A stretch of 64,000 nt of DNA from Pyxicephalus adspersus. Its lineage: Eukaryota; Chordata; Amphibia; Anura; Pyxicephalidae. Position 1 is the stretch's first letter; each line of letters starts with the position of its first letter. Positions 23,239-34,660 of this stretch are shown piece after piece. The position numbers and the translations under genes were made by a program. Location: assembly GCF_032062135.1 (NCBI RefSeq), contig NC_092868.1, positions 50,201,163 to 50,265,162 of the forward strand, written 5' to 3'. Under the pieces are notes generated by a model, which made no database searches, was not told where the DNA came from, and worked only from the letters and a program-made list of their open reading frames with translations.

Positions 23239-23652
23239 GGCTATGTACACACGTGCCATAATTGTCATTAGGAAATGAATGACTAATGATAAATCAACGA
23301 TTGTTAGCAATTACTTTGAAGGATTGTATAGTGCACGATTCTGTACCTGCTGTAACAATACAAATATAATCCAGCAATAATGTACACACACTAGATACCA
23401 TAGTTTGAACCATGCAGAAAGTGATGTGTACCGGAGAAAGTGTAAGGCAGAGCAATCCACGATCACTGAACACACAATAGATAGTGAATGATTGTCGCCC
23501 AAACAGATCCGCTGGGATGCTCGTTCATTTCCAGCAACATTCCTCGTTTATCGGCATCATTGGTCTGTGCACTTTTTATGTTAACGATTATGGAATGATC
23601 TGTAGTTAATCTTTTGTTTCCAAGGACAATTATTGGAAGTGTGTACATAGCC
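23239..23652. mobile_element. PIF/Harbinger-like MITE, family B, TAA duplication
   Basis: Runs from GGCTATGTACACACGTGCC to GTGTGTACATAGCC, 414 bp, flanked by TAA at 23236-23238 and 23653-23655. The interior matches family B in inverted orientation (GCAGAGCAATCCACGATCAC). The paralogous array unit at about 19855-19875 lacks it, which shows the empty site. Confidence 0.9.
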
Positions 23653-24033
23653 TAATTCTTTGCAGTGTAAATGTGATGTCTGCATTATACAGGAAAGGAC
23701 TTCTGAAAAGAATGCAAATTGTGATCAACAACAACAATACATTATGGGTCCGGGATGAGACTTTTGTCTGTATGTCAAACTTTCACCAGTATGAGGTCCA
23801 TGTATTGTGGGTCTGCATAATGCCCATTGTATGTATGAGGTTTTCTGTATTCACACTTTCTTTGTATTTTTTTGTAATATACAGCCTTTGTAATACAGAG
23901 CTGTAAATAAAAAGTGTTAAGGTTTTGACTGGATACATGTGAATGAATCTATATGCCATATTTAAATCATAATCATAAGATTCAGTATTTAGAGGGACAT
24001 CCACCTCTATATTTCTTTAACTACGCAGGCCAC

Positions 24034-24277
24034 ATGTACGGTGAAAGACCCTAACAAGTATTTTAGGGGACTTTTCAGGCCAATATTTGTATATATTAAA
24101 AAAATAACAAAATTGTATTAATATTTACATTAAAAACAGAAAACATTCAATGTTTTCAATGTTTTCTGTTTTTAATGTAAATATTAATACAATTGTATTA
24201 TTTTTCTAATATATATGAATATTGGCCTGAGAAGTCCCCTTTATATAAAAAAATACTTGGTGTCCTTCACAGTACAT
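24034..24277. repeat. Long near-perfect palindrome
   Basis: Arms of about 115-120 bp meet at 24155. The left arm starts ATGTACGGTGAAAGACC and the right arm ends TGTCCTTCACAGTACAT. The inner 50 bp of each arm (AATATTTACATTAAAAACAG and its complement) are almost identical. This is probably a MITE, though no target duplication is clear. It would fold into a long hairpin. Confidence 0.85.
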
Positions 24278-25078
24278 TTTTCATTAATATTAAGATTCAC
24301 CCAACTTTTACCATTAATTCAAATAGTTTTTTTTACATTGGTTTCCTTTAAAAAACATATAAATCACACATTTTTTGTTAAATCCAATGTAAAAAGTTGG
24401 TAAATGTTGGATAAAAACATTTATAATAAAGACATATTTTGGGACAGTTAATGACATGACTAAAGACTTTGTAAAACGTTGCGTAATATGTCGGCGCTTT
24501 ATAAATACTGTGTAATAGTAATAATATTTATAACTATCCTCCTAGCTGTCAGTGAATTGTATCATATTCTGCCCCCTGGTGGGGAGACTGTATATTGCAT
24601 TGTGCCTCCTCCATGTGCAGTAGTGCAGATTATGTGTCCAGCGTATTGGACCATCTCTGTGTGTCTTTGTATTGTATATATCTTTGTGAAGTGTGATCTT
24701 TGTATGAGTAAGAGTTTAATTTAGAGCTCATTGTGATATATTTGCACATGAATAGTCACAGCCTTCTATTGCCCCAACATGGTTACTTGTACTCCATACA
24801 AATAACATTCACCTCTTCATAATACTTGAAAGGTCTGCTGATAACAGTTTCGAGTATTAGATAATATAAACCTATAATGACAATTAGGCTTTGATCTCTT
24901 ATAAATATACAATTAGCTCCAATTTGCTGCTCTATATTCATTATAATAAATATTTTATTAGATTATTATGAATAAATTAATATATTAGGTCATTCTTTTT
25001 TTTTAGTTTTATATTTGATATTTCCATTCAAACATTTTTTATTGTCTTCACAAAAGAAACAATTATCTGTGATATAAT

Positions 25079-25260
25079 GGTCCTGATTTACTCTTGGGTG
25101 ATCCAATCCTGGAAACGATTTCATAAAAATAAATTGCTATTAGTTGACAAATGTTTTCAGTGCTGGACCAGATCCATTCCAGATTCACCCAGGTTTTCCA
25201 TTGATAGTTTACCTTCTACAGTCTTGGGGAGCTTTAATAAAGCAGGCTTAATGTATCACA
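25079..25260. mobile_element. Family C palindromic MITE, decayed
   Basis: Has CCTGATTTACTC, GGGTGATCCAATCCTGG, GACCAGATCCATTCCAG and GGGGAGCTTTAATAAAGCAGG, in the order of the 61462 copy. Confidence 0.65.
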
Positions 25261-25265
25261 TTTGA

Positions 25266-26706
25266 GGGTTTATTGTTAACTGTGCAATATTCTTTTTTTT
25301 TCAGATATACCTAAAGCAAACCCCCAGATGGTGTTTTAAAAAATTAAAAAGTAGCTCTGACTGCAATTCTCAGGTTTAAACCCGAGATGTCCACTTGCAG
25401 TACCTCTACATGGCCACAAGGTGTCCTCAAATGACCAGTATACCCTGGATATCCCATAAAGAACAAATAAAGCAGAAGTCATGCTGCCATCACCCCAACC
25501 TGATTGTAAATGCATAAACAGTGCAGCTAAAAGCAACTGCAAGTTCTACAAGGATACAGAGCAATTTTTTTTTGCTGTGTCTTGATCTAAGCTGACCACT
25601 TATGTTACAATCTTTGCAAACATCTCCTTGGAATAACCAAGTGCGTATAGTGAGAGCCACCTTACATGGATTAAAAATGGATTGGATTTTGTTGGAAGAA
25701 CAGTTGGGATTTAAAGTAGGGGGATGCCATTGTTAAAGTTCCCAATGAAGATTTGTCAGGTGACTCACCACCTACACCAAAAATAAGACATTCAGGGGAG
25801 CTCACCCTTTAATAATGAGAATGACAAAGCTCATAGCAATCATTATTAAATAATTCATCTTTCAGTCTGCTGGAGGTTGAAGTCTGGTCCCATTCACACG
25901 GTCACGTGGTATATAAAAATACACCGGGGTCATGTACCTTTGTTTTTGCTGCAGGTGACATGGATCTGCGTCATTTCATCTGTAGGAACCCCGGGGGTAA
26001 ATAGAGCTCTGCAGGAGGAACTTTTTGTACTTTTATATTATGAGATTGTGCCATGGGTTAGAAGCATCAGGTTCTCATTCTGCAATGCCCGACCCACACA
26101 TGAATTTTTCGGTAGAAAAAGTCTGAAATCTGTCACTTTTTGGGGCTTGAGTATAAAGTGATGCAGACATCCCCACAATAAAAAAATAAAATAGTAATGA
26201 ACATATATAAGGTACAGAGATGTGTTTTACAAATGTCATCTTCACTGCACCACCTTGCAAATCACTAAAAAGTAATTGCTCACTAACGCATTGAAATGAT
26301 GGGGTCAAAATAAAAGTAGGGACCAATCATGTCATCTCAAAGAATCACATGACCAATACTTCTCCAATCACAAAGCTCACTAGGAGTTTTGGCGCTTTTT
26401 TGGATACACCACGACCCAACTTTGAATAGGATGGGTCGCAATGATAGGAGCAGTGCAACAAAAAACAGATCCACTTTCTATTATCAATATGCCCCTAAAT
26501 GGGCTTTTGGCCATTTTGAAACCCAAAAACATAATTATTAATTGCTAATTAATATGGCTGCGGCATTAATTTTTCCTAAATACTATTAATATACATTTTC
26601 TGTTCAGAGGTGATAACACTGATGTCTAATGGAGTTTAATTTCTCATTCTTGTTTACCATTTGAAATGCAAAATGAATTTCCTTATCGAGGAGATGAGCA
26701 TGTCAC
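25266..26706. other. Intergenic, no gene supported
   Basis: A CACGTG box followed by TATATAAAAAT at about 25903-25918 looks promoter-like, but no exon with family resemblance follows. Frames at 25877-26326 are short and unrecognised. Confidence 0.35.
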
Positions 26707-26912
26707 ATGGAGCTAGATTTATCAAAGCTCTCCAAGGCTGAAGATGATTGACTATCACAGGTGAATCTGGGTGATACAGAAAACCTGAAATGGATCTGGT
26801 CTAGGATTGAAAATATTTTCCAATATTTGCAAATGATTTTAGGAAAACTAGGTTCTAGGTTTGATGGATCACCCAGGTTCTCCAGTCTTAGAGAGCTTTA
26901 TTAAATCTACCC
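26707..26912. mobile_element. Family C palindromic MITE
   Basis: AGATTTATCAAAGCTCTCCA on the left and AGAGAGCTTTATTAAATCT on the right are complementary. The centre has GGATCTGGTC and ATTTGCAAATGATTTTAGG. Confidence 0.75.
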
Positions 26913-27087
26913 CATGGACACAGGGCTCTCCTGGGTGTGAACACTCAGCACAGAGCTGTAATAATGTCCTTATGGCTTTATTTATCCTGTCATCTCTCTC
27001 ACCTTATCTAACATTATGTCATCTGCACCTGAGCCACGCCAAACTCCTTATCAATATATAGGGGCTGTGCTGAGGCTATTGTTCCCT

Positions 27088-27129
27088 ATGCAAATGTTGT
27101 CACTGCTTGTGTGGGAAACAGCTATAAAT
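27088..27129 (+). promoter_or_regulatory. Orphan promoter-like module: octamer, RBPJ site, TATA
   Basis: ATGCAAAT (27088-27095), TGTGGGAA (27110-27117, an RBPJ-type site) and TATAAAT (27123-27129) lie within 42 bp, in the same orientation as the hes5-like genes. The first ATG downstream (about 27171) opens a 22-codon frame with no Hes features, and I found no bHLH or WRPW exon up to 33 kb. It may be a relic of a lost hes5-like copy, the promoter of a non-coding transcript, or a chance cluster. Confidence 0.35.
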
Positions 27130-27764
27130 GTACGTTCACAGGGCCTCCTCGCCTCCCATCTCTGCTAAAAAATGTGTGTTCTTAGCAAAAAGTTATCTGT
27201 CTGTACTGTGTCACATAATTTGATAGTGCACAATGAGTAAATCTTGTGTTATTGCATGGCTTGTGTATGGAAAGGCACTGACAACTCCAGGGATACAATG
27301 AGCCATTAGCAAAGCTGGTCAATGATCAGTTGTCACCAGAAGATCTAGTGGTCCCCATATAGATATTAACACTTGTATTATACAATGATACATTAAATGC
27401 AATCCACCATGGATCACTAAAAGGCCAACCAGGAATGACAATTTTAATTTCCTATTGGGGAGGATGCAGCAGGGAGCCTCCCTCTTGTCCTCTCTCCTCC
27501 CCTATCCATTTAAATAATCAGAGCAATGTGTACAGCGCTCATTCATTCTAGCATTCCGAGAAACAAACACAAAAGACTACAGAGACTTAACAAGTGTACG
27601 GGACCCTTAGTGGTCATTTTGGGGAATGGGATATAAATGATCGCTGTACGGCAATCGTTCATAAACCATTGCCCAAAATGATCACTATGGGCCCCATACA
27701 TAGGTCAATGTTGTGTCGCTGGAAACTCAGCTTCAGCAGCTGTATGGAGCAGCCAATCTCAAAA

Positions 27765-28070
27765 AGAGTTCTGTGGAACCCCAGGGGTCCTGCAGGGGTT
27801 CCAAGTGGTTCCTTGATCAATTATCCATTCTATGATATCTGCATAGCCACTATAAAGTCATGGCATGGCATGATACCAATGGTCTATTTAGTTATCTGTA
27901 ACTGTGGCATTCTGACCATCATTGTAAGAAGGGCATCTTGGCATTAAGCACCGGTGCAAGGTGCATTTTCCCACTGACCCCAATAAATTGTTTTTTGCAG
28001 GGCTTCCTCTATACCTAAAAAGTATTTCCAAGGTTCCATTGGGGAACGGAAAAAATTGAGGAAGGCTGGT
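27765..28070. repeat. Decayed MITE with GGGGTTCC ends
   Basis: AGTTCTGTGGAACCCCAGGG near the left and AAGGTTCCATTGGGGAACGG near the right resemble the ends of the hAT-like repeats at 41066 and 63134. No target duplication identified. Confidence 0.4.
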
Positions 28071-30671
28071 GTGAAACTTTCGACAAATAGACATATGCGA
28101 CAGATGTAAATGCAATATAAAGTGAGTGAGGGGCTGAAGATTTTTTAAAAGTTAACAACAAATTATAGAAAAGTAGACAAATACCCGGAAAGATAGACAG
28201 ACCAAGATTACAGTCATTGGATGATAGAAAATTAGAAAAGGGAGGGGAGTATGGTCATTGGGGAGAAGGGAAATGGCCAGCCTAAAACCTGGTGCACACA
28301 AGATCCGCTACCAATTATACGCTCATTAATCCAATTTTATTGATGTTCTATATTCATGTGATTGGATTTCCCAAAAGACTGCATACACATATACAAGACT
28401 GTACCCTTACAAATGTTTTCTCTGGATAGAAAATATTTGGAGTTCAATTGGAATTCCAACCAGGTATACTTGATTATTTACACATACAATATATCTTGTG
28501 TACTTTCAGTGGATGTTTACCAACACATTAGATCCACCATCGAAAACTGATCAGAACCACAAAAATGGTTTCTTATAATTATGGGGATTCTGAATTCTAA
28601 CAGATTCACTTTAGATTTGATCAGAAATCGAAGTGAAAATCTATCCATGTGTACAAGCCCAAACATTTGTAGTGAAAGTCACACAAAGCTTTTATTTACA
28701 GTTTCTGGTTAGCAGCTTCCTATGAAACGCTTTGTCCTACAAAACTCTGCAATAAAAAGGATGTTTTGAACAATCTAATCCCTTTTGGAACAATTCATTC
28801 AAATAGCCACATCCTATTTACAAGTCAAGCAATAGAAACTACCCAGCTAATCCCTAAATTCCACTTAATAACAATAAGAAAGGACAAACAGCAGGACCTG
28901 TCATCCATTAACAATCAATTTGTGAGGATTATACTAATGGATTACAATGATGGACATTTCCAAGTTTGGCATTCATGAAGGGTAATGAGGAATTACATTA
29001 CCTCCAAGACCCAACTGTGGCTAAAAAAAACAGGTCTAGCACATGAAAACTTCCAACCCAAACAGTATGCACTGTATGCAAAGTGTTGGCCATTGTCTTT
29101 ATGACTGGCTAAGTAATGCTGGAAAACTACTTAAGAACAAGTTTGGGATCGTATTTGTATGGATTCTCTACTGCCAATCTCCCACGGACATCAGATCAAC
29201 CTGCAAATAAACTTCAGGTGTCCGGGCTTTACCTGAATGTTGGTATTGGCCAAGAATTCCAAGAATACAATGGAGAGCAGGAAAAAAAATGGAATCTTCA
29301 GTAAATTAAGGCGAACTGTTCAGTTGAAGGTCTAGATTGATGAAATTGTATGTTGGACATATTGGGCCTGATTTATTAAATCTCTCTAAAAATGGAGAAT
29401 ATAGACTGTCATGAGAGAAGCTGGGAAATCCAGCAAACTTTAAATGGGTTTTCCCAAAAATCAATTGCTATTAGTTGGCAAATGTCAATCATGCAAAAGA
29501 TTTATTCCTATTCACAGTTTCTACCTAATTTATTGTTCTGATCTTGCATAAAAACTGGTCTCAATACCCTTCTACTGATTTACATATGTGCTCCCAACCC
29601 CATTCCAAAAATTGCTATGGAACTCGCTTAGATAACCACCTGTTCCGGTAACCTGTTCCTCAACCAGTCAACTCATTATTGTCTTCAAGCTGACCAAATA
29701 AACAGCAATGTAAATGAACAATAAAACATGCAATTCCCTTTATTACTTTGAAACTGCAAAACAATTAAAGTGTAAAAGTTTGGTAATCTTGACTGCATGG
29801 AGAATAGAAAGAAATTGCATTGATCAGCATGAAACAGCCAAAACTTTTTTTTTGTTTATTTGATATTTTAATTACTTTATTACAGATGTCAATGTATTGC
29901 CCAGTTCTGTTTTCACAATCCAGTAAATTCAAGTGGTTGGGCTAACTCAGGGATGGTGGATTGCTTAGATCCCGGCAAATATTTCCAGTTTTATGTATGA
30001 TTAGTTGTGGAATGAAATGGGTGATATTGCCAATGCAAGCTTTAATCATCTTCCACCTTACTAGCCATGTGTATCAGCCAGCTGCCATGTTCATTACTTA
30101 TTATATATTGCATTCTCTTACTAGAATGTAATGCATTACGACTGGGCTCTTTTCTTCCCCTGCAGCTTGTAATTATCACCATTTTTTAATTCATCACACT
30201 ATACTGCCCTATAAAATGTTTTTTAAATCTCAACACGCAAAATAAATAAATAAATAAAATTTTGGAGAAATGAACTATTTTAGCTCCTATAGAATCTGTC
30301 TTTTTGTGCAGCCATTCTTCTGTTCCAGCCAATCTGCCAGACAGAACAGCCAGGCCATAGTATGGTAAAAAAAATCCAATATTCCACCTGGAGATTTACA
30401 ACTTGAAAGTGCTTTTGATCATAAATGTAATACTTTGATCTCAGAGGTCTGGTGAATGCAAAAGTGTGGCCACGCGGAGCTGTGATGTGAATAGAGGGTA
30501 TCAGCACCACTTCTTAAAGGGACATTTCTATTCCATTATACATATTAATACTAATATACATTTTTTTACTTATTTTGCACTTGAATCTATTGATTTGAAA
30601 AGTAATTTGAATAATACTGCCTATGCTTTGTAAGATATCATAGTATGGTGTGCTACTTCTCCCTCCTCTTA
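28071..30671. other. Intergenic with fragmentary repeats
   Basis: A 5' part of a family C MITE lies at about 29363-29480 (GGGCCTGATTTATTAAATC onward), and a very worn LINE-tail-like segment with an AAAT repeat at about 30110-30260. No exon recognised in the rest. Confidence 0.4.
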
Positions 30672-30988
30672 AGCTAAGTACACACTTCCAATGGTTCTCA
30701 CCCGATAATCATCTCAGGGCCGATATCAGACGAGAATCTGAAGTGCCTACAGCACACGTTGTTCATTGTTCAAACGACCATCCTGGCTGATCCACAGCCG
30801 ATGAATGACGAACGATCGTAATGCAAGTGAAGGGGAAGAGCACGCAGCGGGGTGCCGCTCCGTCGCTCTCCCCCTCCCCTCTGCATAGCGCACTACAGCA
30901 TTGTTCATACATCGTGGAGTGCTTAGTCGTTGGAAAGGATCGTGAAAGGTCCTTTCCAACTACTATAATTGCAAGTGTGTATGCGGCT
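30672..30988. mobile_element. PIF/Harbinger-like MITE, family A, TTA duplication
   Basis: AGCTAAGTACACACTTCC to AAGTGTGTATGCGGCT, flanked by TTA at 30669-30671 and 30989-30991. The inside has GAAGGGGAAGAGCACGC-type sequence and GGAAAGGATCGTGAAAGG near the right end, as in the 1594 and 54430 copies. Confidence 0.85.
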
Positions 30989-30991
30989 TTA

Positions 30992-31944
30992 GATTGTAAG
31001 TTCTTGTTCTGTTTTATCTGATGTTTATATCTGCCTGAAGTTCCACTTTAAATACATGACAACAGTAATAAAAACCAAAAACATAATAAAATAAAAGATT
31101 GAAATCTTACCTTTTCATTGTTAATAATTTTATGTTTCCTTTGTTAGAGAAGTCTTATCAGTTGTGGTAAACTACAAAAAATGAAAGCATAGAACAGATT
31201 AAGATCTGTGGTCTGGCTACCCAGAGGAAGCTGGGATATTATGGTCAATAGTGCCCAGGGGAACTTATTTTTATCTATGATTGAGATGAAAGTGCACAAA
31301 ATAAAGGTCCTGCTTTGACATAGATAAGTGTTGGATGGTTTCAACATTCCTTTATCAAGAACTAGATTATGATCTATTTAGGTTGACTGCAAACTATTCT
31401 AGTTACTTTTCAACTGTTGTATAAACAAAGGCTAAAGTGATCTTTGTATATACAACATTGACAACACAGGCTGTTTCCTATACATCTGCAACAAACAGAG
31501 GTAAAACATAAATATTCCCTGAACAACATTTCCCACAAAACAATATTGACACAACTTAAAGGAACAATAGATGTGATTATCTATGTCAGTTTCCCACGCA
31601 GGAAGCAACAGGTTCATGGTATAGTATATGGAAACTCGAACAATGAACTTTTATTATTTGTTGTTCTTGGTTTGTTAAAGTGGACATTACACTAAAATGA
31701 AAGGCTCGCTTTCACTTTGGTCTTTCCAAATTACAGAGCTATTTGTACAAGCTAGATAACTGTTGCCGGAGACTGTTACCAGGAGAAAATCTAGTGAGCA
31801 TTCGGGAATAACCTCACATGATATAGGGTGGGCAGCAACAATGCCACCATCAAATAACATCTTTATTGGCTAGATAGTGGAATGAAAGTAACTGAACATA
31901 TAACATAAGTGTTCATATGAAAGCTTATGAAGAAAAGAGACAAT
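30992..31944. other. Intergenic, no gene recognised
   Basis: No exon-like frame or named repeat seen. A short GTTAAAGTGGACATTACAC stretch near 31675 looks like the end of a worn repeat. Confidence 0.35.
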
Positions 31945-32295
31945 GGGCTTGATTGAATAAAGCTCTCCAAGGCTGGAGAGGATACACTTTCATCAGTGAA
32001 GCTGGGTGATCCAGCAAACCTGGTCAGACTTTCAAAACATTTGCTAACAAATCAATTCCAGGTTTGCTGGATCACCCAGCGTGAAGCCTGATAGGCCTCC
32101 AATAGGAATGATTTATTAAAGCTACACTGACATTGATCCATTACAGCAAACCTGGAATGTATGTGTTCCAGGATTGAAAACATTTGCCAACAAATAGCAA
32201 ATGACTTTTAAGAAATCCAGGTTTGTTGGATGACCCAGGAACTCTCATGACAGTCTATCCTCTCCAGTTTGGTGAGCTTTAATAGATCAGGCTCA
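31945..32295. mobile_element. Family C palindromic MITE, compound copy
   Basis: One copy begins GGGCTTGATTGAATAAAGC and reaches CCTCCAATAGGAATG. A second set of family C motifs follows (GATTTATTAAAGCTACAC to TTTAATAGATCAGGCTC). The total is 350 bp instead of about 210, so it is either two insertions or an internal duplication. Confidence 0.7.
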
Positions 32296-33151
32296 ATACC
32301 AATGGTTAGTTATGTTTAAGGAAAAAAATACCATTTGGGCAGGGCTCGTTTTTTGGGTAAACTGGGCAGCAAAGTGTACATGAAGCCATTTTTATTATTC
32401 TTTTTTAACTTTGGCATTAGCTCATAGGCCCCCAGTTACTCCGCGGCTCCAGGTGACATAAAGGCAGGGGTGCTGGAATATGGAATGCTGTTCATTTAAG
32501 CCCCCTATTTAGTTTATGCCCATAGCCCTATTTTTTTTAAACTGTCCAAACATTTGGAAAAGGCGTTTAGAGCCATCTATGTATTCCTTCCCCCCTCAAT
32601 CACCATCACTGAAGTCCCCAAATTAAAAACCCTGTCATGTAGAGTTGATCATAAAAACCCTAGTGTTTGTGTCATAAACCCTAGTTTATGTTATATAACT
32701 CTTTGCTTCTTGATAAAAAAAATAACCTTGCAATTTCAGTGCCATTGATAGGGGCTTCTTTAAGTTCTTTCAGCAGAGAACAGAAGTTGATATCAATGTG
32801 ATGCCATAATAATACCTGTCAAAACCTGAAGAACAAGCCAGGGGTCAGTTTTGGAGAAGAATGGACACAATGATTGCAACTCAACCTAAGATCTCACCAA
32901 TACTACATCACAGTGTGAGTGAATACCTGCTTGGTTGGACTGGTTAGGCAATCAATAAGCAGGGATCAAGAAATGGGAAGAGAGAGGCGGCACTCTCAGT
33001 GAGAGCGACATTCATACAACTTGACAAAATGAACAGAAACTTATGCAAATCTTCTGCCAAGAACTCATACACGTTTTTCCTGAAGACTAAGTACAGCACC
33101 TGCACTGTTGGGGCCATACAGAATATCCCCCTTTATCAGGGGCTCCATATC
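32296..33151. other. Intergenic, no gene recognised
   Basis: Nothing supported beyond AT-rich unique sequence. Confidence 0.35.
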
Positions 33152-33738
33152 TACCCTGTTTCCCCGATGATAAGACACTGTCTTATTTTTTTTTGAAGGC
33201 CAAAATATGCTCTAGGGCTTATTTTCAGGGGGATGCCTTATTTACCCATGAAGAAGACTACAGCCATTCATGTCCACTTCTGATCAATCTGTGCCAATCA
33301 TTGTCCCCTTCTGATCACTCATGTGCAATTCAAATTCCCTTTCTGATCACTCTGTGCCTTTCAAATTCCCTTTCTGATCATCTTGTGTCATTCAAACTCC
33401 CCTTCTGATCACTCTGTCATTCAAATTCCCCTTCTGATCACTCTGTGCTTTTTTTCTATTGCACGGCAGTTAGGACAGGGGAACAGCAGGTGGCGCTGTG
33501 CCGGCTTCTTTCGCTTTGCTTTACAGACAGGAGAAAACACGATGCTGGCAGAGGAGAGAAGAGAGACGCTGCTGCAACCAGCAGACACACGCAGGATCGG
33601 GTATCGGGTGAGTATAATATTTTAATTATTTTTTTTGGGTGGCTTATTTGCGGGGGGGGGCTTATTTTTCATTTTAACATGAAAAGGGGGGGGCTGTCCT
33701 ATTTGATGGCCCTGCCTTATCATCGGGGAAACACGGTA
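33152..33738. mobile_element. Tc1/mariner-like non-autonomous element with internal repeats
   Basis: The left end is TACCCTGTTTCCCCGATGAT and the right end is ATCATCGGGGAAACACGGTA. They are inverted repeats of about 24 bp with one or two mismatches, bounded by TA, the usual Tc1/mariner target. Inside, 33270-33450 is a tandem repeat of about 31-36 bp (TCTGATCACTCTGTG..TTCAAATTCCC). It is followed by a GC-richer non-repetitive block (33450-33610) and a G-run-containing right arm. No transposase. Confidence 0.75.
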
Positions 33739-34026
33739 TGATTACGGCTTCTGATATGCTGACTCTTTAATAACTCTTAAATAACATAATTAAATTCCTG
33801 TCATGTTATTGCTTTTTAAGGCCAGTTTCAGGGACAGTAGAATGAGCAAAGGCTCTACAGACAGTTCTGATTCTTGGAGAGAGTAGCAGTCATTAGCATT
33901 TTGCATTGGGCCCCTGTGCAGATCTAGCTTGGGGCACCCTGATGAACTGACTTGGGGCTCCTGTGCAGGCCCCTGTTGTCTAAGCAAGGATAGGGCCCTT
34001 TTGCAGCAGCACACTTTGCACCTCCC

Positions 34027-34660
34027 TGTCCAACCCTGGCAAGGTGTAATTCTTTGTATCTGTTCCTATTCTGGGTGTGTGGACTCTGCACAGTAATACT
34101 TCTTTTGTCCTGTATGCTGGGTGTCATTCTCGGTATCTGTCCTTATTCTACTATATGAAGGGACTGTGCACAGTACCACTTCTCTTGTCCTGTGTGTAAT
34201 TCTTTGTATCTGTTCCTTTTCTGTATGTATGGATTCTGCAACGTACCACTTCCCTTGTCTTGTGTGCCAAGTATAATTCTCTGTATCTGTTCTTATTCTA
34301 TATGTATGGACTCTGCACAGTACCACTTCTCTTGTCCTGTATCTCAGGTGTAATTCTTTATATCTGTTCCTATTCTGCATGTATACATTCTGCACAGTAC
34401 AACTTCTCTTGTGCTGTACCTCGGGTGTAATTCTTGGTATCTGTTCTTATTTTGTACGTATGGGCTCTGCACAGTGCTACTTCTCTTGTCCTGTACCTCG
34501 GGTGTAGTTCTCGGTATCTGTGCTTATTCTGTATGTACAGACTATGCACAGTACCACTTCTCTTGTCCTGTACCTTGGGTGTAGTTCTTGGTATCTGTCC
34601 TTATTCTGTTTGTACGGACTCTGTACAGTACTACTTCTCTTGTCCTGTGCCACAGTATGG
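34027..34660. repeat. 77-bp minisatellite, about eight copies
   Basis: The landmark CTTGTCCTGT occurs at 34104 (variant), 34184, 34254, 34331, 34408, 34485, 34562 and 34639. Most intervals are exactly 77 bp; one is 80 and one is 70 because of an internal deletion. Each unit carries GGTGTA.TTCT..GTATCTGT and CTCTGCACAGTACCACTTCT. The repetitive peptides that can be read from it shift frame at every unit, so it is not a coding repeat. It ends about 910 bp upstream of hes5-like gene 2. Confidence 0.92.

Larger units (their letters stand above)
18550..25265. repeat. Diverged tandem array of ~1.1-1.2 kb units
   Basis: A landmark block consisting of GTCTGTGTATTG.ATCTGTAT, then TGCAGTGT.AATGT, then ATACAGGAA..CT.TTGAAA..ATGCAAATT recurs. 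It appears in full or in part near 18620-18700, 19835-19930, 22530-22570, 23215-23710 and 24820-24840. Between landmarks, 19110-19740 and 22610-23160 align over about 600 bp (shared TTGGTTGTAGTAAATGGCA, ACCCCCATACAA, CATTATTCATGAAGTTC). Later insertions (a MITE, a LINE tail, a hAT MITE and the block 20500-21660) stretch the spacing. No coding content was recognised in any unit. Confidence 0.65.

Noticed and set aside
25877..26161. CACGTG plus TATATAAAAAT followed by a 94-codon frame, as a possible gene
   Set aside because: No family similarity, no continuing exons, and the frame crosses a splice-acceptor-like CTGCAGGTGAC without a consistent gene model.
27165..27240. First exon of a third hes5-like gene after the orphan promoter
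   Set aside because: The frame beginning MCVLSKK ends after 22 codons and has neither the RKP basic-region junction nor a following bHLH exon.
34066..34395. 109-codon minus-strand frame with repeated TREVVLCR-like peptides
   Set aside because: It is the translation of the 77-bp minisatellite. Because 77 is not a multiple of 3, the frame shifts each unit, so the peptide repeat is not maintained.
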